From Variovorax sp. (GTDB lineage Bacteria > Pseudomonadota > Gammaproteobacteria > Burkholderiales > Burkholderiaceae_C): a stretch of DNA of 64,000 nt. Positions within the stretch are counted from its first letter, which is position 1, and every line of letters starts with the position of its first letter. A program made the translations under genes and the position numbers. The stretch spans positions 18,193 to 82,192 of the forward strand of contig JANXTS010000027.1 in NCBI GenBank assembly GCA_025352265.1, read 5' to 3'. Below the pieces are notes generated by a model, which made no database searches, was not told the DNA's origin, and saw only the letters and a list, made by a program, of their open reading frames with translations. This document shows, piece after piece, positions 19,033 to 28,282 of the stretch.

Positions 19033-20937
19033 ATGGTCAGGAGGGTGCTTTTTTTAACGCCGGCATGGATGCCGGCTTTGTTTTTTGCGAGTGTCCTTCT
19101 TCTGCAGGGATGCAGCGTGCTCTCGGGCCTCACCGGCCACACGCCGCCCGCGGATGCACCTGAAGGCGCACCCGTCGCCAGCAGCGCTGCGCAAGGCGAC
19201 AAGCGCGACGCTTTCACCCTCGAAGTGCGCGGCCCCGACACTGTCCGCGACTACCTTAAGCAGCACCTCGAAATCCAGCGCTACCGCCAGGTCGACGACC
19301 TCGGCGCCGCCGAACTCTCGCGGTTGATGGTCGCAGCCGAGTCCAATGCGCGCGAACTACTCGGCACGCGGGGCTATTTCACGCCGACGCTCACGCTCGA
19401 ACTCAAGGAAACCCCCGCCGCCGGCGCCAAAGCCCCCCGCGAAGTCGTCATCGCGGTCGAGCCCGGCGAGGTGACACATGTCAGCTCAGTGCAGATCGGC
19501 TTTGCCGGCCCGATCGAGAACGACCCGACATCGCAAGCGCAGCGCGACGCGGTACGAGTCGGTTGGTCGTTGCGAGCCGGGCAGCCGTTCAACCAGCTGG
19601 CCTGGGACAACGCCAAGGCCGTGGCATTGCGCAACCTGACGGCCAAGCGCTACCCGACCGGCACCATTCTGACGAGCCTGGCCGATGTCGACGCCGATCG
19701 GCAGGAGGCGAAGTTGTCGGTCGATTACCAGTCCGGACCGGCTTACCGCTTTGGCCCGCTCCAGGTACGCGGAAGCGAACGCTACGACGCAGATGGCGCG
19801 CGTCGTCTGGCCCGAGTGCCGACGGGCTCCGACTACGACCAGCAAAAGCTGCTCGATGCCCAACAGCGCCTTGCCAGCAGCGGCTACTACGACTCGGTCT
19901 TTCTGACCCTCGACACTGAAGGCACCAACCCGACCGCAGCACCGGTGATCGCGCAACTGCGCGAAGCACCGCTGCAGAAAATCGTGCTTGGCGTGGGCTT
20001 CACCACCGACAGTGGACCGCGCATTTCGGTCGACCACATCGACAACAAAATGCCGGTGCTCGGCTGGCGCGCCGTATCGCGGCTTTCGGTCGACCGTGCA
20101 GCCCGATCGCTCGGCTCCGAGTGGAACGCGATTCCGGGCGACAACGGCTGGCGCTGGTTCGCGAGCGGAGAGCTGAAGCGCGAAACCGCCGGCACCTACG
20201 ACGTGGACAGCGGTCGCTTGCGCAGCGGCCGCAGCAAAGCAGGGGACCACATAGACCGCAGCTATTTCCTGCAATACGACTACGCGCAGAACCGCGGCTC
20301 CAACGCGCCGCCGTCAGCTTCGGCGATAAGTGCCAATTGGGGCTGGACCGGGCGCTACTTCGACAACAACACCGCACCGACGCGCGGTCAGGCACTTGCG
20401 CTCGAGGTCGGGCTCGGCTACGCGCTGACCGGAGAACAGACCCCATTTACCCGCACTTACGCGCGCTGGCTCGGCATCGTGCCGATCGGTGCCGTGCCCG
20501 AAGACGGTACGCAGGCACGCCGCAGCCGATTGCAGTTGCGGATCGAAGGCGGCGTGGTCTTAGCCAAAGACAGCGCACAGATTCCGTCGACGCTGATGTT
20601 TTTGACGGGCGGTGACACCACGGTACGCGGCTACAGCTACCGGCAAATCGGCACGGTTCGCAGCGACGGCACGATCGTCGCGGGCCGTTACCTTGCGGTC
20701 GCCAGCGTTGAATGGCAACGTCCAGTCGTCTATGCCGGAAAGCTCACGGATTTCGAGAGCGTGACCTTCGTGGATGCCGGTGCCGTAGCCGACAAGCCAG
20801 GGTTGTTGAAGGCGAAAGTCGGCTTGGGTGCCGGCGTGCGTTGGCGCAGCCCGGTGGGGCCGGTGCAGGCCGATGTGGCATATGGCGTCGACATCAAGAA
20901 GTTCAGGCTGCACTTGCGGCTTGGCTTTACTTTTTGA
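19033..20937 (+). CDS. tamA: Autotransporter assembly factor TamA-like outer membrane BamA-superfamily protein
   Basis: Lipobox-like LLLQGCSVL; POTRA-like region; GDTTVRGYSYRQIG; C-terminal HLRLGFTF; directly upstream of tamB. Start uncertain (18988/19033/19069). Confidence 0.87.
   Translation: MVRRVLFLTPAWMPALFFASVLLLQGCSVLSGLTGHTPPADAPEGAPVASSAAQGDKRDAFTLEVRGPDTVRDYLKQHLEIQRYRQVDDLGAAELSRLMVAAESNARELLGTRGYFTPTLTLELKETPAAGAKAPREVVIAVEPGEVTHVSSVQIGFAGPIENDPTSQAQRDAVRVGWSLRAGQPFNQLAWDNAKAVALRNLTAKRYPTGTILTSLADVDADRQEAKLSVDYQSGPAYRFGPLQVRGSERYDADGARRLARVPTGSDYDQQKLLDAQQRLASSGYYDSVFLTLDTEGTNPTAAPVIAQLREAPLQKIVLGVGFTTDSGPRISVDHIDNKMPVLGWRAVSRLSVDRAARSLGSEWNAIPGDNGWRWFASGELKRETAGTYDVDSGRLRSGRSKAGDHIDRSYFLQYDYAQNRGSNAPPSASAISANWGWTGRYFDNNTAPTRGQALALEVGLGYALTGEQTPFTRTYARWLGIVPIGAVPEDGTQARRSRLQLRIEGGVVLAKDSAQIPSTLMFLTGGDTTVRGYSYRQIGTVRSDGTIVAGRYLAVASVEWQRPVVYAGKLTDFESVTFVDAGAVADKPGLLKAKVGLGAGVRWRSPVGPVQADVAYGVDIKKFRLHLRLGFTF
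19059..19086 (+). terminator. Terminator-like hairpin with T tract inside the tamA signal-peptide codons
   Basis: GCCGGCAT-gg-ATGCCGGC followed by TTTGTTTTTT. Confidence 0.5.
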
Positions 20938-20960
20938 GATCGCGCTACCCGACCAGCACG

Positions 20961-23900
20961 ATGGGCAAAGAAGCCGAATCTCCCCACTCGTCCGAGGCGA
21001 CAGTCGCCGGGGGAGCCGCGGGGACCCGAACGCCGGTGGTCCGACGTTCGCGCACCCGGCGTGCCGTGCGCGCGCTGGCGTGGAGCTTCGTCGGGCTCAT
21101 CGCGCTGGTGCTCGCACTGACCGCGGGCGCCTGGTTGTGGCTGGGGTCGAACCAGTCGCTGGCCTTTGCACTCACGCAAGCGGCAAAGCATCTGCCGGTT
21201 GGCCAATCGCTTGAAAGCCGCGACGTCAGCGGCTCGCTGCGCACAGGTGGGCACATCGGCTGGCTGCGATGGCAAGGCGCGACGTTGGTAGTTGAGGTAC
21301 ACGAGGTAAAAATCGGATGGGCGCTGGCGCCGCTTTTGAAGCGCAAGGTCCAACTGGGAGAAGTTCACGCGGCGCAATTGCTAATCGAGCGCCGCGGTCC
21401 GCCGGACACGACCCCCACTGAACCATTGGAGCAACTGACGCTGCCGATCGATGTCGAGTTGCCGTTTCGCATCGACGATTTGCGCTGGACCGGGCCACCG
21501 GCGCTGCAAGCCACGAACCTGTCGGGCCTCTACAAATACGCCAACGCGCAGCATGCGCTGGACGTCACCGGCGTCGACATCGCCGACGGGCATTACAGCG
21601 CCCGCGTTGCACTGCAAGGCCCGACGCCGATGGCGATCGACGCGGCACTCGATGGTCGCGTGAAGGCGCCGCTGGCCGAAGGCCGCAGCATCGACGTGGC
21701 GGCCGATGCCACGATCAAGGGCACGTTGAGTGGCGCAGCCGCACGCCTGCGGGTGGGCGCGCAATTGAAGCCGGCCGATGCCACGACGCCTGTCGCGGGT
21801 GAGCTCATGCAAGCCGCCCTGCAAGCCCAGATCGCGCCATGGCAAGCGCAGCCGGTGATCGATGCGCATGTCGATCTGCGAAACGTCGACGCCGCGAGCC
21901 TCTGGCCCGGCGCACCTCGAACACAACTGACCGGCACCATCGCGCTGCAACCCGACGCCGCCGTAGGCCCAGCCGCATGGCAGGCGCGGGGCAACATCCG
22001 CAACGCGCTGCCCGGCGCCTGGGACCTCGGCAAATTGCCGCTCGAACAGGTGGAGGCCGATGTCGGTTTCGATGGCACCACCTGGAAGATCGCCGACGCC
22101 ACGGTGCACGCTGGCGGCGGTCGCATCGATGCCGAAGGCGCCTGGGCTCCTGCCCCGGCGCCATGGCGAGCCACCGCCACAGTGAGCGGCGTAAGGCCTG
22201 GCGAGCTGCACACCGAGCTGGCCGGCGCGCCCATCAATGGCCGCGTTACTGCCGAGCAAAATGGCGATGCGCTGACCTTCGACGTGGCGCTACAAGCCGA
22301 AGGCGGCGCCGGTACTAACTCGCTCAAGGGCTTGAAGCTCGATCGCGCCGTGGCCCGAGGTCAGTGGCTCTTTCAAAACCAGACACTCGACTTGCGCATG
22401 CTGCGCATCAATGCCGAGCGCGCGAGCGTCGACGGCAAGCTGCAATGGCGTGTGGCCGAGCAGGCGGGCAGCGGTAACCTGAACGTCGTCTTGCCAGGCG
22501 CCAGCGCGGAACTGCAGGGACGCATCGCGCCGAACCAGGGCGGCGGCGAACTCAAGGCACGCATCGACGATGCGGCGACATTGCAGACGTGGATCGAAGG
22601 ACTGCCCGGACTTGCATCGTCTTTTGCCGGCAGCAGCGCGCAAGGTGCCGCACGTCTCGATGCCAGCTGGCAAGGTGGCTGGTTGGCTGTGCAACGGCGC
22701 TTGCAAAGCGCAACGACGCCTTCGCCGCGCGGCACCGCGGAGCCGACCGTGCAAGCGACGCTGATCGCGCAGAAGCTCGATCTTCGGTTGCCGGCGCCCG
22801 CTTCTGCTTCTGCTTCTGCTTCTGCTTCGCCGACCATTCAACTGCGCGGCATCCGCGCAGAGCTGGCCGGCAGCCTCGCGCAAGCCACCTTGTCGCTGCA
22901 AGGCGAGGCCAGCACCGGCACGCAAAAGATCACGCTCGACACACGCGCCAGCGGCGGCCTCGAGCGCGCCGATCAATGGCGCGCAACGATCTCCAGCCTG
23001 CATCTGCAGGCGCAGGACAGCACGCGGCCCGGCCCCTGGACGCTGGAGCTGAGCCGCGCCATCAGCGCCACCATCCGCAGCACGGCCGCGAATGGCAAGA
23101 CGGCCGCGCGGCTCGACGTCGAAGCTTCGGCCGCAGGTGCGACATTGCGCGGCCCGGTGCCTGGCACGGTGCGCATCGACTGGCAGCCGTTGCGCTTCAG
23201 CCAGAGCGGCACGCCGACCAACCGCGTGTATCGCTTGCAATCGCAAGGCAAGCTGCAAGGTTTGCCGATGGTCTGGGCCAGCGCGCTAGGCGCCAGCACG
23301 GCGCTCGCCGATGCCGGCGTCACTGGCGACTTGTTGTTCGACGGCGATTGGGACATCGATGCCGGCGACGCACTTCGCGCCCAGGTGCGGCTTGCTCGGC
23401 AAAGTGGCGACATCCGCGTGCAGGCCGGCGAAGCGGCTCTCATCACCCGCATCACGAGCCGTGGCACTGGCACGGCCACCGAGCGCACGATGACGGCATC
23501 CGATGGCGACGCCGTCGGCCCCAGCACACCGGCCGGCCTACGCCAGGCGGAGCTCAAAGTCGACGCCCGGGGCGATGCGATCAAGGCAACGTTGGCGTGG
23601 GACAGCGAGCGCGCCGGACAGCTCAACGCCGAGGTCTCGAGCCGCCTGGTGCAACATGACGGCGGATGGCAGTGGGCCACGGACGCGCCGCTAGCCGGCC
23701 GGCTCACCGCCAAGCTGCCGAGCCTGGGCGTCTGGTCGATTCTTGCGCCGCCCGGCTGGCGCGTGGCAGGCACGCTCCAAGCAGATGCGACGCTGTCGGG
23801 CAACCGCGCAGCACCGCGCTGGAACGGCACGCTGAGCGCCGACCAGCTCGCGTTGCGCGCGCCTGTCGAAGGGCTCGATTTGCGCGACGGCCGCCTGCGC

Positions 23901-25118
23901 GTAGCGCTCTCGGGAGATCGCGTCGAAATCACAGAATTCACGCTCAAGGGCGGCGCCGGCAGCACGGCACGCATTGCGGGCCAGAGCGGCAACAGGAGCA
24001 CGGCAGCCAGCGAAGCCTCGAGCGATGGCGGCACCTTGTCGGCCCTCGGCGAAGTGCGATGGAATGCCGATGCGACCACCACGAGTCCTGGCATACGCAT
24101 GTCGGTGCAAGGCAAGTTGACGCGATTGCGGGTGCTCGTGCGCACCGATCGGCAGGCCACGATTTCCGGCAACGTGCAGGCTCGCCTCGACAACGGCCAG
24201 TTCACCGTTCGCGGCGACCTCAAGACCGATCGTGCCGTGATCATCCTGCCGGACGAAACTGCACCCAGCCTGGGCAGTGATGTCGTGGTTCATTCCGCCG
24301 CCAAAGACCGCGAAGCCGCAGCGCAAGCCAGGCGCGACGCCACCGCGCGCGCTGCTGAAAGTACGTCGACTAACAACGCTGCCCGACCGCAGACCGCCAA
24401 GCGGCCAGACATCGCTGTGACCTTCGATCTCGGCGATGACTTCGCAGTGCAGGGCCGCGGCATCACGACGCGACTCGAAGGCAAGCTCGACATTCGCAGC
24501 ACCTCGCTCACGGCGCCGCCGCGCATTACCGGCGAAGTCAAGACGGTGCGCGGGCGCTATCGCTCGTACGGTCAGGAACTCGACGTCGAAAGTGGCCTGG
24601 CCCGTTTCAACGGCCCGTTCGACAACCCGTCGCTCGACATCCTGGCCATCCGGCCGAACATCACCCAGCGCGCCGGCGTGCAAATCACCGGCACTGCGCA
24701 ATCGCCACGCGTGCGGCTTTATTCGGAGCCGGCGCTGTCCGACGCGGAGACGCTGTCGTGGGTGATCCTCGGACGCGCGCAGGCCAGCAGCGGAGGCGAA
24801 TCGTTGCTGCTGCAACAGGCCGCGCTCGCATTGCTCGGCGGGCTCGGCAAGGGCGGTACCGGCGGCAGCCTGGCGAGCCGCTTCGGACTGGACGAAATCG
24901 GCTTCAAGGGCCCTGGCAGCGGTGGCGACCTGCGCGAATCCGCGGTGACGCTGGGCAAGCGGCTGTCGTCCGACTTCTACGTGACCTACGAACGCAGCAT
25001 CGGCGGCACTTTCGGCACGCTCTTCATCTTCTACGACCTCACGCGGCGCCTGACCCTGCGCGGCCAAGCCGGACAGAAGAGCGGGCTCGACCTGATCTAC
25101 ACGCTCAAATACGACTGA
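20961..25118 (+). CDS. tamB: TamB-like translocation/assembly module protein
   Basis: N-terminal TM anchor; long beta-rich body; C-terminal DUF490 motifs (ITGEVKTVRGRYRSYGQELDVESGLARFNGPFDNPSLDILAIR, VTYERSIGGTFGTLFIFYDLTRRLTLRGQAG). Confidence 0.92.
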   Translation: MGKEAESPHSSEATVAGGAAGTRTPVVRRSRTRRAVRALAWSFVGLIALVLALTAGAWLWLGSNQSLAFALTQAAKHLPVGQSLESRDVSGSLRTGGHIGWLRWQGATLVVEVHEVKIGWALAPLLKRKVQLGEVHAAQLLIERRGPPDTTPTEPLEQLTLPIDVELPFRIDDLRWTGPPALQATNLSGLYKYANAQHALDVTGVDIADGHYSARVALQGPTPMAIDAALDGRVKAPLAEGRSIDVAADATIKGTLSGAAARLRVGAQLKPADATTPVAGELMQAALQAQIAPWQAQPVIDAHVDLRNVDAASLWPGAPRTQLTGTIALQPDAAVGPAAWQARGNIRNALPGAWDLGKLPLEQVEADVGFDGTTWKIADATVHAGGGRIDAEGAWAPAPAPWRATATVSGVRPGELHTELAGAPINGRVTAEQNGDALTFDVALQAEGGAGTNSLKGLKLDRAVARGQWLFQNQTLDLRMLRINAERASVDGKLQWRVAEQAGSGNLNVVLPGASAELQGRIAPNQGGGELKARIDDAATLQTWIEGLPGLASSFAGSSAQGAARLDASWQGGWLAVQRRLQSATTPSPRGTAEPTVQATLIAQKLDLRLPAPASASASASASPTIQLRGIRAELAGSLAQATLSLQGEASTGTQKITLDTRASGGLERADQWRATISSLHLQAQDSTRPGPWTLELSRAISATIRSTAANGKTAARLDVEASAAGATLRGPVPGTVRIDWQPLRFSQSGTPTNRVYRLQSQGKLQGLPMVWASALGASTALADAGVTGDLLFDGDWDIDAGDALRAQVRLARQSGDIRVQAGEAALITRITSRGTGTATERTMTASDGDAVGPSTPAGLRQAELKVDARGDAIKATLAWDSERAGQLNAEVSSRLVQHDGGWQWATDAPLAGRLTAKLPSLGVWSILAPPGWRVAGTLQADATLSGNRAAPRWNGTLSADQLALRAPVEGLDLRDGRLRVALSGDRVEITEFTLKGGAGSTARIAGQSGNRSTAASEASSDGGTLSALGEVRWNADATTTSPGIRMSVQGKLTRLRVLVRTDRQATISGNVQARLDNGQFTVRGDLKTDRAVIILPDETAPSLGSDVVVHSAAKDREAAAQARRDATARAAESTSTNNAARPQTAKRPDIAVTFDLGDDFAVQGRGITTRLEGKLDIRSTSLTAPPRITGEVKTVRGRYRSYGQELDVESGLARFNGPFDNPSLDILAIRPNITQRAGVQITGTAQSPRVRLYSEPALSDAETLSWVILGRAQASSGGESLLLQQAALALLGGLGKGGTGGSLASRFGLDEIGFKGPGSGGDLRESAVTLGKRLSSDFYVTYERSIGGTFGTLFIFYDLTRRLTLRGQAGQKSGLDLIYTLKYD
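22800..22829 (+). repeat. In-frame hexanucleotide microsatellite (GCTTCT)n, Ala-Ser repeat in tamB
   Basis: GCTTCT x4 plus GCTTCG, encoding ASASASASAS. Confidence 0.9.
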
Positions 25119-25175
25119 ACTGTTAAAGTCGCCGCCGTTGTGCAGCGCCTTTGATGAGCGGCCTCCGCGTGCACC

Positions 25176-25250
25176 GTCCTCGTAGTTCAATGGATAGAAC
25201 GGGGTCCTCCTAAGACTCAGATACAGGTTCGATTCCTGTCGAGGGCACCA
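25176..25250 (+). tRNA. tRNA-Arg (anticodon CCT)
   Basis: GTCCTCG...CGAGGGC acceptor, anticodon arm GGGTC-CTCCTAA-GACTC, T-loop GGTTCGATTCC, encoded CCA. Confidence 0.93.
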
Positions 25251-25339
25251 AGGCCCTGGGCTTGAGATTTGTTTTTTTGTGTACTTAAGTGTGACCTAGT
25301 TCCTCCCGCCAAAAGGATGACGTAGGCACAATTGCTTAC

Positions 25340-25531
25340 ATGGCACAAAGCACACAAACCTCTCACGAATGGTGGAAAGACAAATCGGACTCGACCGAGC
25401 GAGCCGCTTTCACCCAGTCTTATCGTTCGGGCCAGCGCGAGCAGCGCGCCGCCGGTTGGCGTCGCAACGTGATGCTCGGTTTCCTGATCATCGCAATTCC
25501 CGTGTTGATTCGCCTGCTGATCGCATCATGA
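25340..25531 (+). CDS. Small single-TM hypothetical protein (63 aa)
   Basis: C-terminal TM VMLGFLIIAIPVLIRLLIAS. Confidence 0.5.
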   Translation: MAQSTQTSHEWWKDKSDSTERAAFTQSYRSGQREQRAAGWRRNVMLGFLIIAIPVLIRLLIAS

Positions 25532-25767
25532 TGTTCAACGTTTCCCCGCGCCCCGAGCGACTGAGCATCGAGCAGATTCAAGGGGTCGCAAACGCCCTAC
25601 GAAACGAATCGACACATGATGGCCACACCGCAGCCGCTATTGCCGACGCACTGGAATCGGTTGCCCGCGAACGCGCATGCCGTGCGGCACGACTGCAGCG
25701 TCGGTTCGGCTTGCGAAATTCGGCGTCGGTCCGTCGCGTCGCCGAGTGGGCTGTTACGAACTTCTGA
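25528..25767 (+). CDS. Hypothetical protein (79 aa)
   Basis: 4-nt overlap (ATGA) with preceding ORF; ends just before a terminator. Confidence 0.45.
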   Translation: MMFNVSPRPERLSIEQIQGVANALRNESTHDGHTAAAIADALESVARERACRAARLQRRFGLRNSASVRRVAEWAVTNF

Positions 25768-25791
25768 GCGGCTCCGCCGTCGCCCTGCCCG

Positions 25792-25818
25792 AACCCGCCG
25801 TTGGCGGGTTTTTCTTTT
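25792..25818 (+). terminator. Rho-independent terminator
   Basis: AACCCGCC-gtt-GGCGGGTT + T-rich tract. Confidence 0.8.
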
Positions 25819-25847
25819 GGGCTACGCGCTGGCATTACATTCGAGCG

Positions 25848-26933
25848 ATGCATGAATTCGCCGTCCTCATCGGCCGCTTCCAACCCTTCCACAACGGTCA
25901 CCTCGCCCTTTTGCAACACGCGCTATCTGAAGCGCTGCACTGCATCGTGGTCATTGGTTCGGCCTTTCACGCGCGTTCGCCGCGGCATCCGTTCGACTGG
26001 CAGCAGCGTGCCGACATGATCCGCCGCGCGCTGCCTGCAGCAGATCGCGAGCGCGTCACCTTCATGCCGGTGCGCGATCACCACGCCGACGCACCGTGGA
26101 TCGCCGAGGTTAGACAGGCGGTCGCAAACGCACACAAGGCGGCGGCGACGGCCATCAGGGCTGTTTCGACTGGCTCGACCGCCGCGACGGGTTCGACGTC
26201 AACGTCGGTGCTGCTCGTCGGTCATCGCAAGGACGCGACCACCGCCTATCTCGACTGGTTTCCCGAATGGGAATTAACGACGCTATCTGTCGCCTCCGCC
26301 GCAACAGCCCGTGCGGCGCGCAACGCCTTGTTCTTGGCGACTGACGACGACGCTTTGCGCGCGATGGTGCCGCCGCCAGTATTCGACTTCCTCGCAATCT
26401 GGCGCGACGAGCGAACCTTCGCCGCGTTGCATGAAGAATGGACGATGTTGCAGAACTACCGCGCCACCTGGGCCGTGGCACCCTGGCCGCCCACGCTGGT
26501 CACGGTCGATTGCGTCGTGAAATGCAACGACCACGTGCTGCTGATTCGCCGCGGTGAAGCACCGGGCAAAGGCTTGCTCGCCGTGCCGGGCGGCTTCATC
26601 GAGCAGCGCGAAACCACGCATCGCTCCGCCCTGCGCGAGCTGGAAGAAGAAACGCATCTCGATGTGCCCGACGCCGATCTTCAGGCTTGCCTCAAGGGCA
26701 CAGCCGTGTTCGACGCCCCCGATCGCAGCGAGCGCGGCCGCACGATCACACATGCGCACTACTTCGACTTGGGCGGCCGTCCTTTGCCGGCGATGCGCGC
26801 AGACGACGATGCGGCGTCGGCCAGTTGGACACCTATCGCGGCACTCGTGGCGGAAGAGACGCACTTCATGGACGACCACTTCGCCATGCTTCATCACTTC
26901 CTGCAATTCGAGTTGCCTGCGCCGCAGGCCTGA
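25848..26933 (+). CDS. Bifunctional nicotinamide-nucleotide adenylyltransferase / Nudix hydrolase
   Basis: AVLIGRFQPFHNGHL nucleotidyltransferase motif; Nudix box GGFIEQRETTHRSALRELEEET. Confidence 0.9.
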   Translation: MHEFAVLIGRFQPFHNGHLALLQHALSEALHCIVVIGSAFHARSPRHPFDWQQRADMIRRALPAADRERVTFMPVRDHHADAPWIAEVRQAVANAHKAAATAIRAVSTGSTAATGSTSTSVLLVGHRKDATTAYLDWFPEWELTTLSVASAATARAARNALFLATDDDALRAMVPPPVFDFLAIWRDERTFAALHEEWTMLQNYRATWAVAPWPPTLVTVDCVVKCNDHVLLIRRGEAPGKGLLAVPGGFIEQRETTHRSALRELEEETHLDVPDADLQACLKGTAVFDAPDRSERGRTITHAHYFDLGGRPLPAMRADDDAASASWTPIAALVAEETHFMDDHFAMLHHFLQFELPAPQA

Positions 26934-26973
26934 CGCGAGGCGCTCGCCGGCAATTTCGCCGACAGGGTCGACT

Positions 26974-28263
26974 TCAACTCATCGAAGCCAGACTCTCTTC
27001 CCGAGACATCGCCGAGTCCTGCACGTTCTTGCGCCGGCTATCGATCTGCTCCGCGAGGTAGTACGCGTCGCGAGCCACGCCTGAAAAGCGGCCCGATCCC
27101 CAAGTGTGCAACCACGGCAACCCAAGGAAGTACAGCCCGGCCTGATGCGTCACGCCGCGCAGATGCACCGGCTCGCCCTTGCCGTTGAACACCGGCGCAT
27201 CGACCCATGCGAAGTCCGGCAAAAAGCCGATGCACCACACCACGCTGGTGATGCCGGAGGCGCGCAGACTCAACGACGTGCGCTCCTCCTTCGGTTCCCA
27301 AACCGGCGCGTAGCGTTCGGGCGGCGGCGCGTCGATGCCGTTGGCTTCGATGTACTTGTCGATCGAAGCGTTGATGCCGTTGTAGATCTTGTCGGCGTGG
27401 TCTAAATGCTCGCGTAGGTTTGGCTGAAACTGCAGCGTGTCGCCCTCGATGCCGGTCAATAGCCCGTAGAGTTCCATGCCTTCGTTGGCGAAGGCGCGCA
27501 GGTCGATGTCGCGGCCACCATCGCGTCCGGTGAGATAGTGATTGGTGTTGTCGCGCACGCCTTCGCGCAGTGGATGCGCAGTCACCGGCATGTCGTAGTA
27601 CTTCATGTCGGCGAGCCAGTCGACCGCGTCCTTGCCACGATAGAAGCGCGCACAGCGCGGCGCATTGCCAGTGGCGACGAACACCTCACGCCCCGCCAGA
27701 TGCAGGTCTTCGGCGATTTGCGAGCCTGACTGTCCGCAGCCCACCACCAGCACCGCACCAGCAGGGAATTGCTCGGGGTTGCGGTACTGGGCCGAGTGGT
27801 ACTGCACGATGCCCGCAGGCAGGCGCTCGGCCATGCGCGGGATCACCGGCTTGTGATAACCGCCGGACGCCACCACCACCTGGTCGGCCGTGAACTGGCC
27901 GGCGCTGGTGTCGACCGTATACCGGTCAGCCTCGCCCGCGCGCGATACCTTGTTGACGGTGACGCCTTCGATCGCCGGCGCCTGCACCTGCTCGACGAAG
28001 CCGGCCAGCCACGCGTTGATCTCGTCCTTCACCATGAAGCCGTGCGGATCAGTGCCCTTGTACGGCCAGCCCGGCAAATCACACTGCCAATTGGGCGTGA
28101 CGAGGCAAAACGAGTCCCAGCGTTGTGTGCGCCAGCTGTGCACCAAGCTGCGTTTTTCGATGACCAGATGGTCGATGCCGCGTTGCTGCAGGCAGTGGCT
28201 GAGCGACAGGCCGGACTGGCCGCCGCCGACGATGACGACGCTGTAGTGAGTGGTCTTGGGCAT
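26974..28263 (-). CDS. MSMEG_0569-family flavin-dependent oxidoreductase (Nit1C cluster)
   Basis: VVIVGGGQSGLSLSHCLQQRGIDHLVIEK; QRWDSFCLVTPNWQCDLPGWPY; VLVVGCGQSGSQIAEDL; cluster context. Confidence 0.88.
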   Translation of the reverse strand: MPKTTHYSVVIVGGGQSGLSLSHCLQQRGIDHLVIEKRSLVHSWRTQRWDSFCLVTPNWQCDLPGWPYKGTDPHGFMVKDEINAWLAGFVEQVQAPAIEGVTVNKVSRAGEADRYTVDTSAGQFTADQVVVASGGYHKPVIPRMAERLPAGIVQYHSAQYRNPEQFPAGAVLVVGCGQSGSQIAEDLHLAGREVFVATGNAPRCARFYRGKDAVDWLADMKYYDMPVTAHPLREGVRDNTNHYLTGRDGGRDIDLRAFANEGMELYGLLTGIEGDTLQFQPNLREHLDHADKIYNGINASIDKYIEANGIDAPPPERYAPVWEPKEERTSLSLRASGITSVVWCIGFLPDFAWVDAPVFNGKGEPVHLRGVTHQAGLYFLGLPWLHTWGSGRFSGVARDAYYLAEQIDSRRKNVQDSAMSREESLASMS

Positions 28264-28282
28264 GGTGTTTCTTTTCGGTCAG

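Noticed and set aside
23691-25190. 499-aa - strand ORF opposite tamB
   Set aside because: Antisense shadow; tamB on + has a convincing DUF490 C-terminus.
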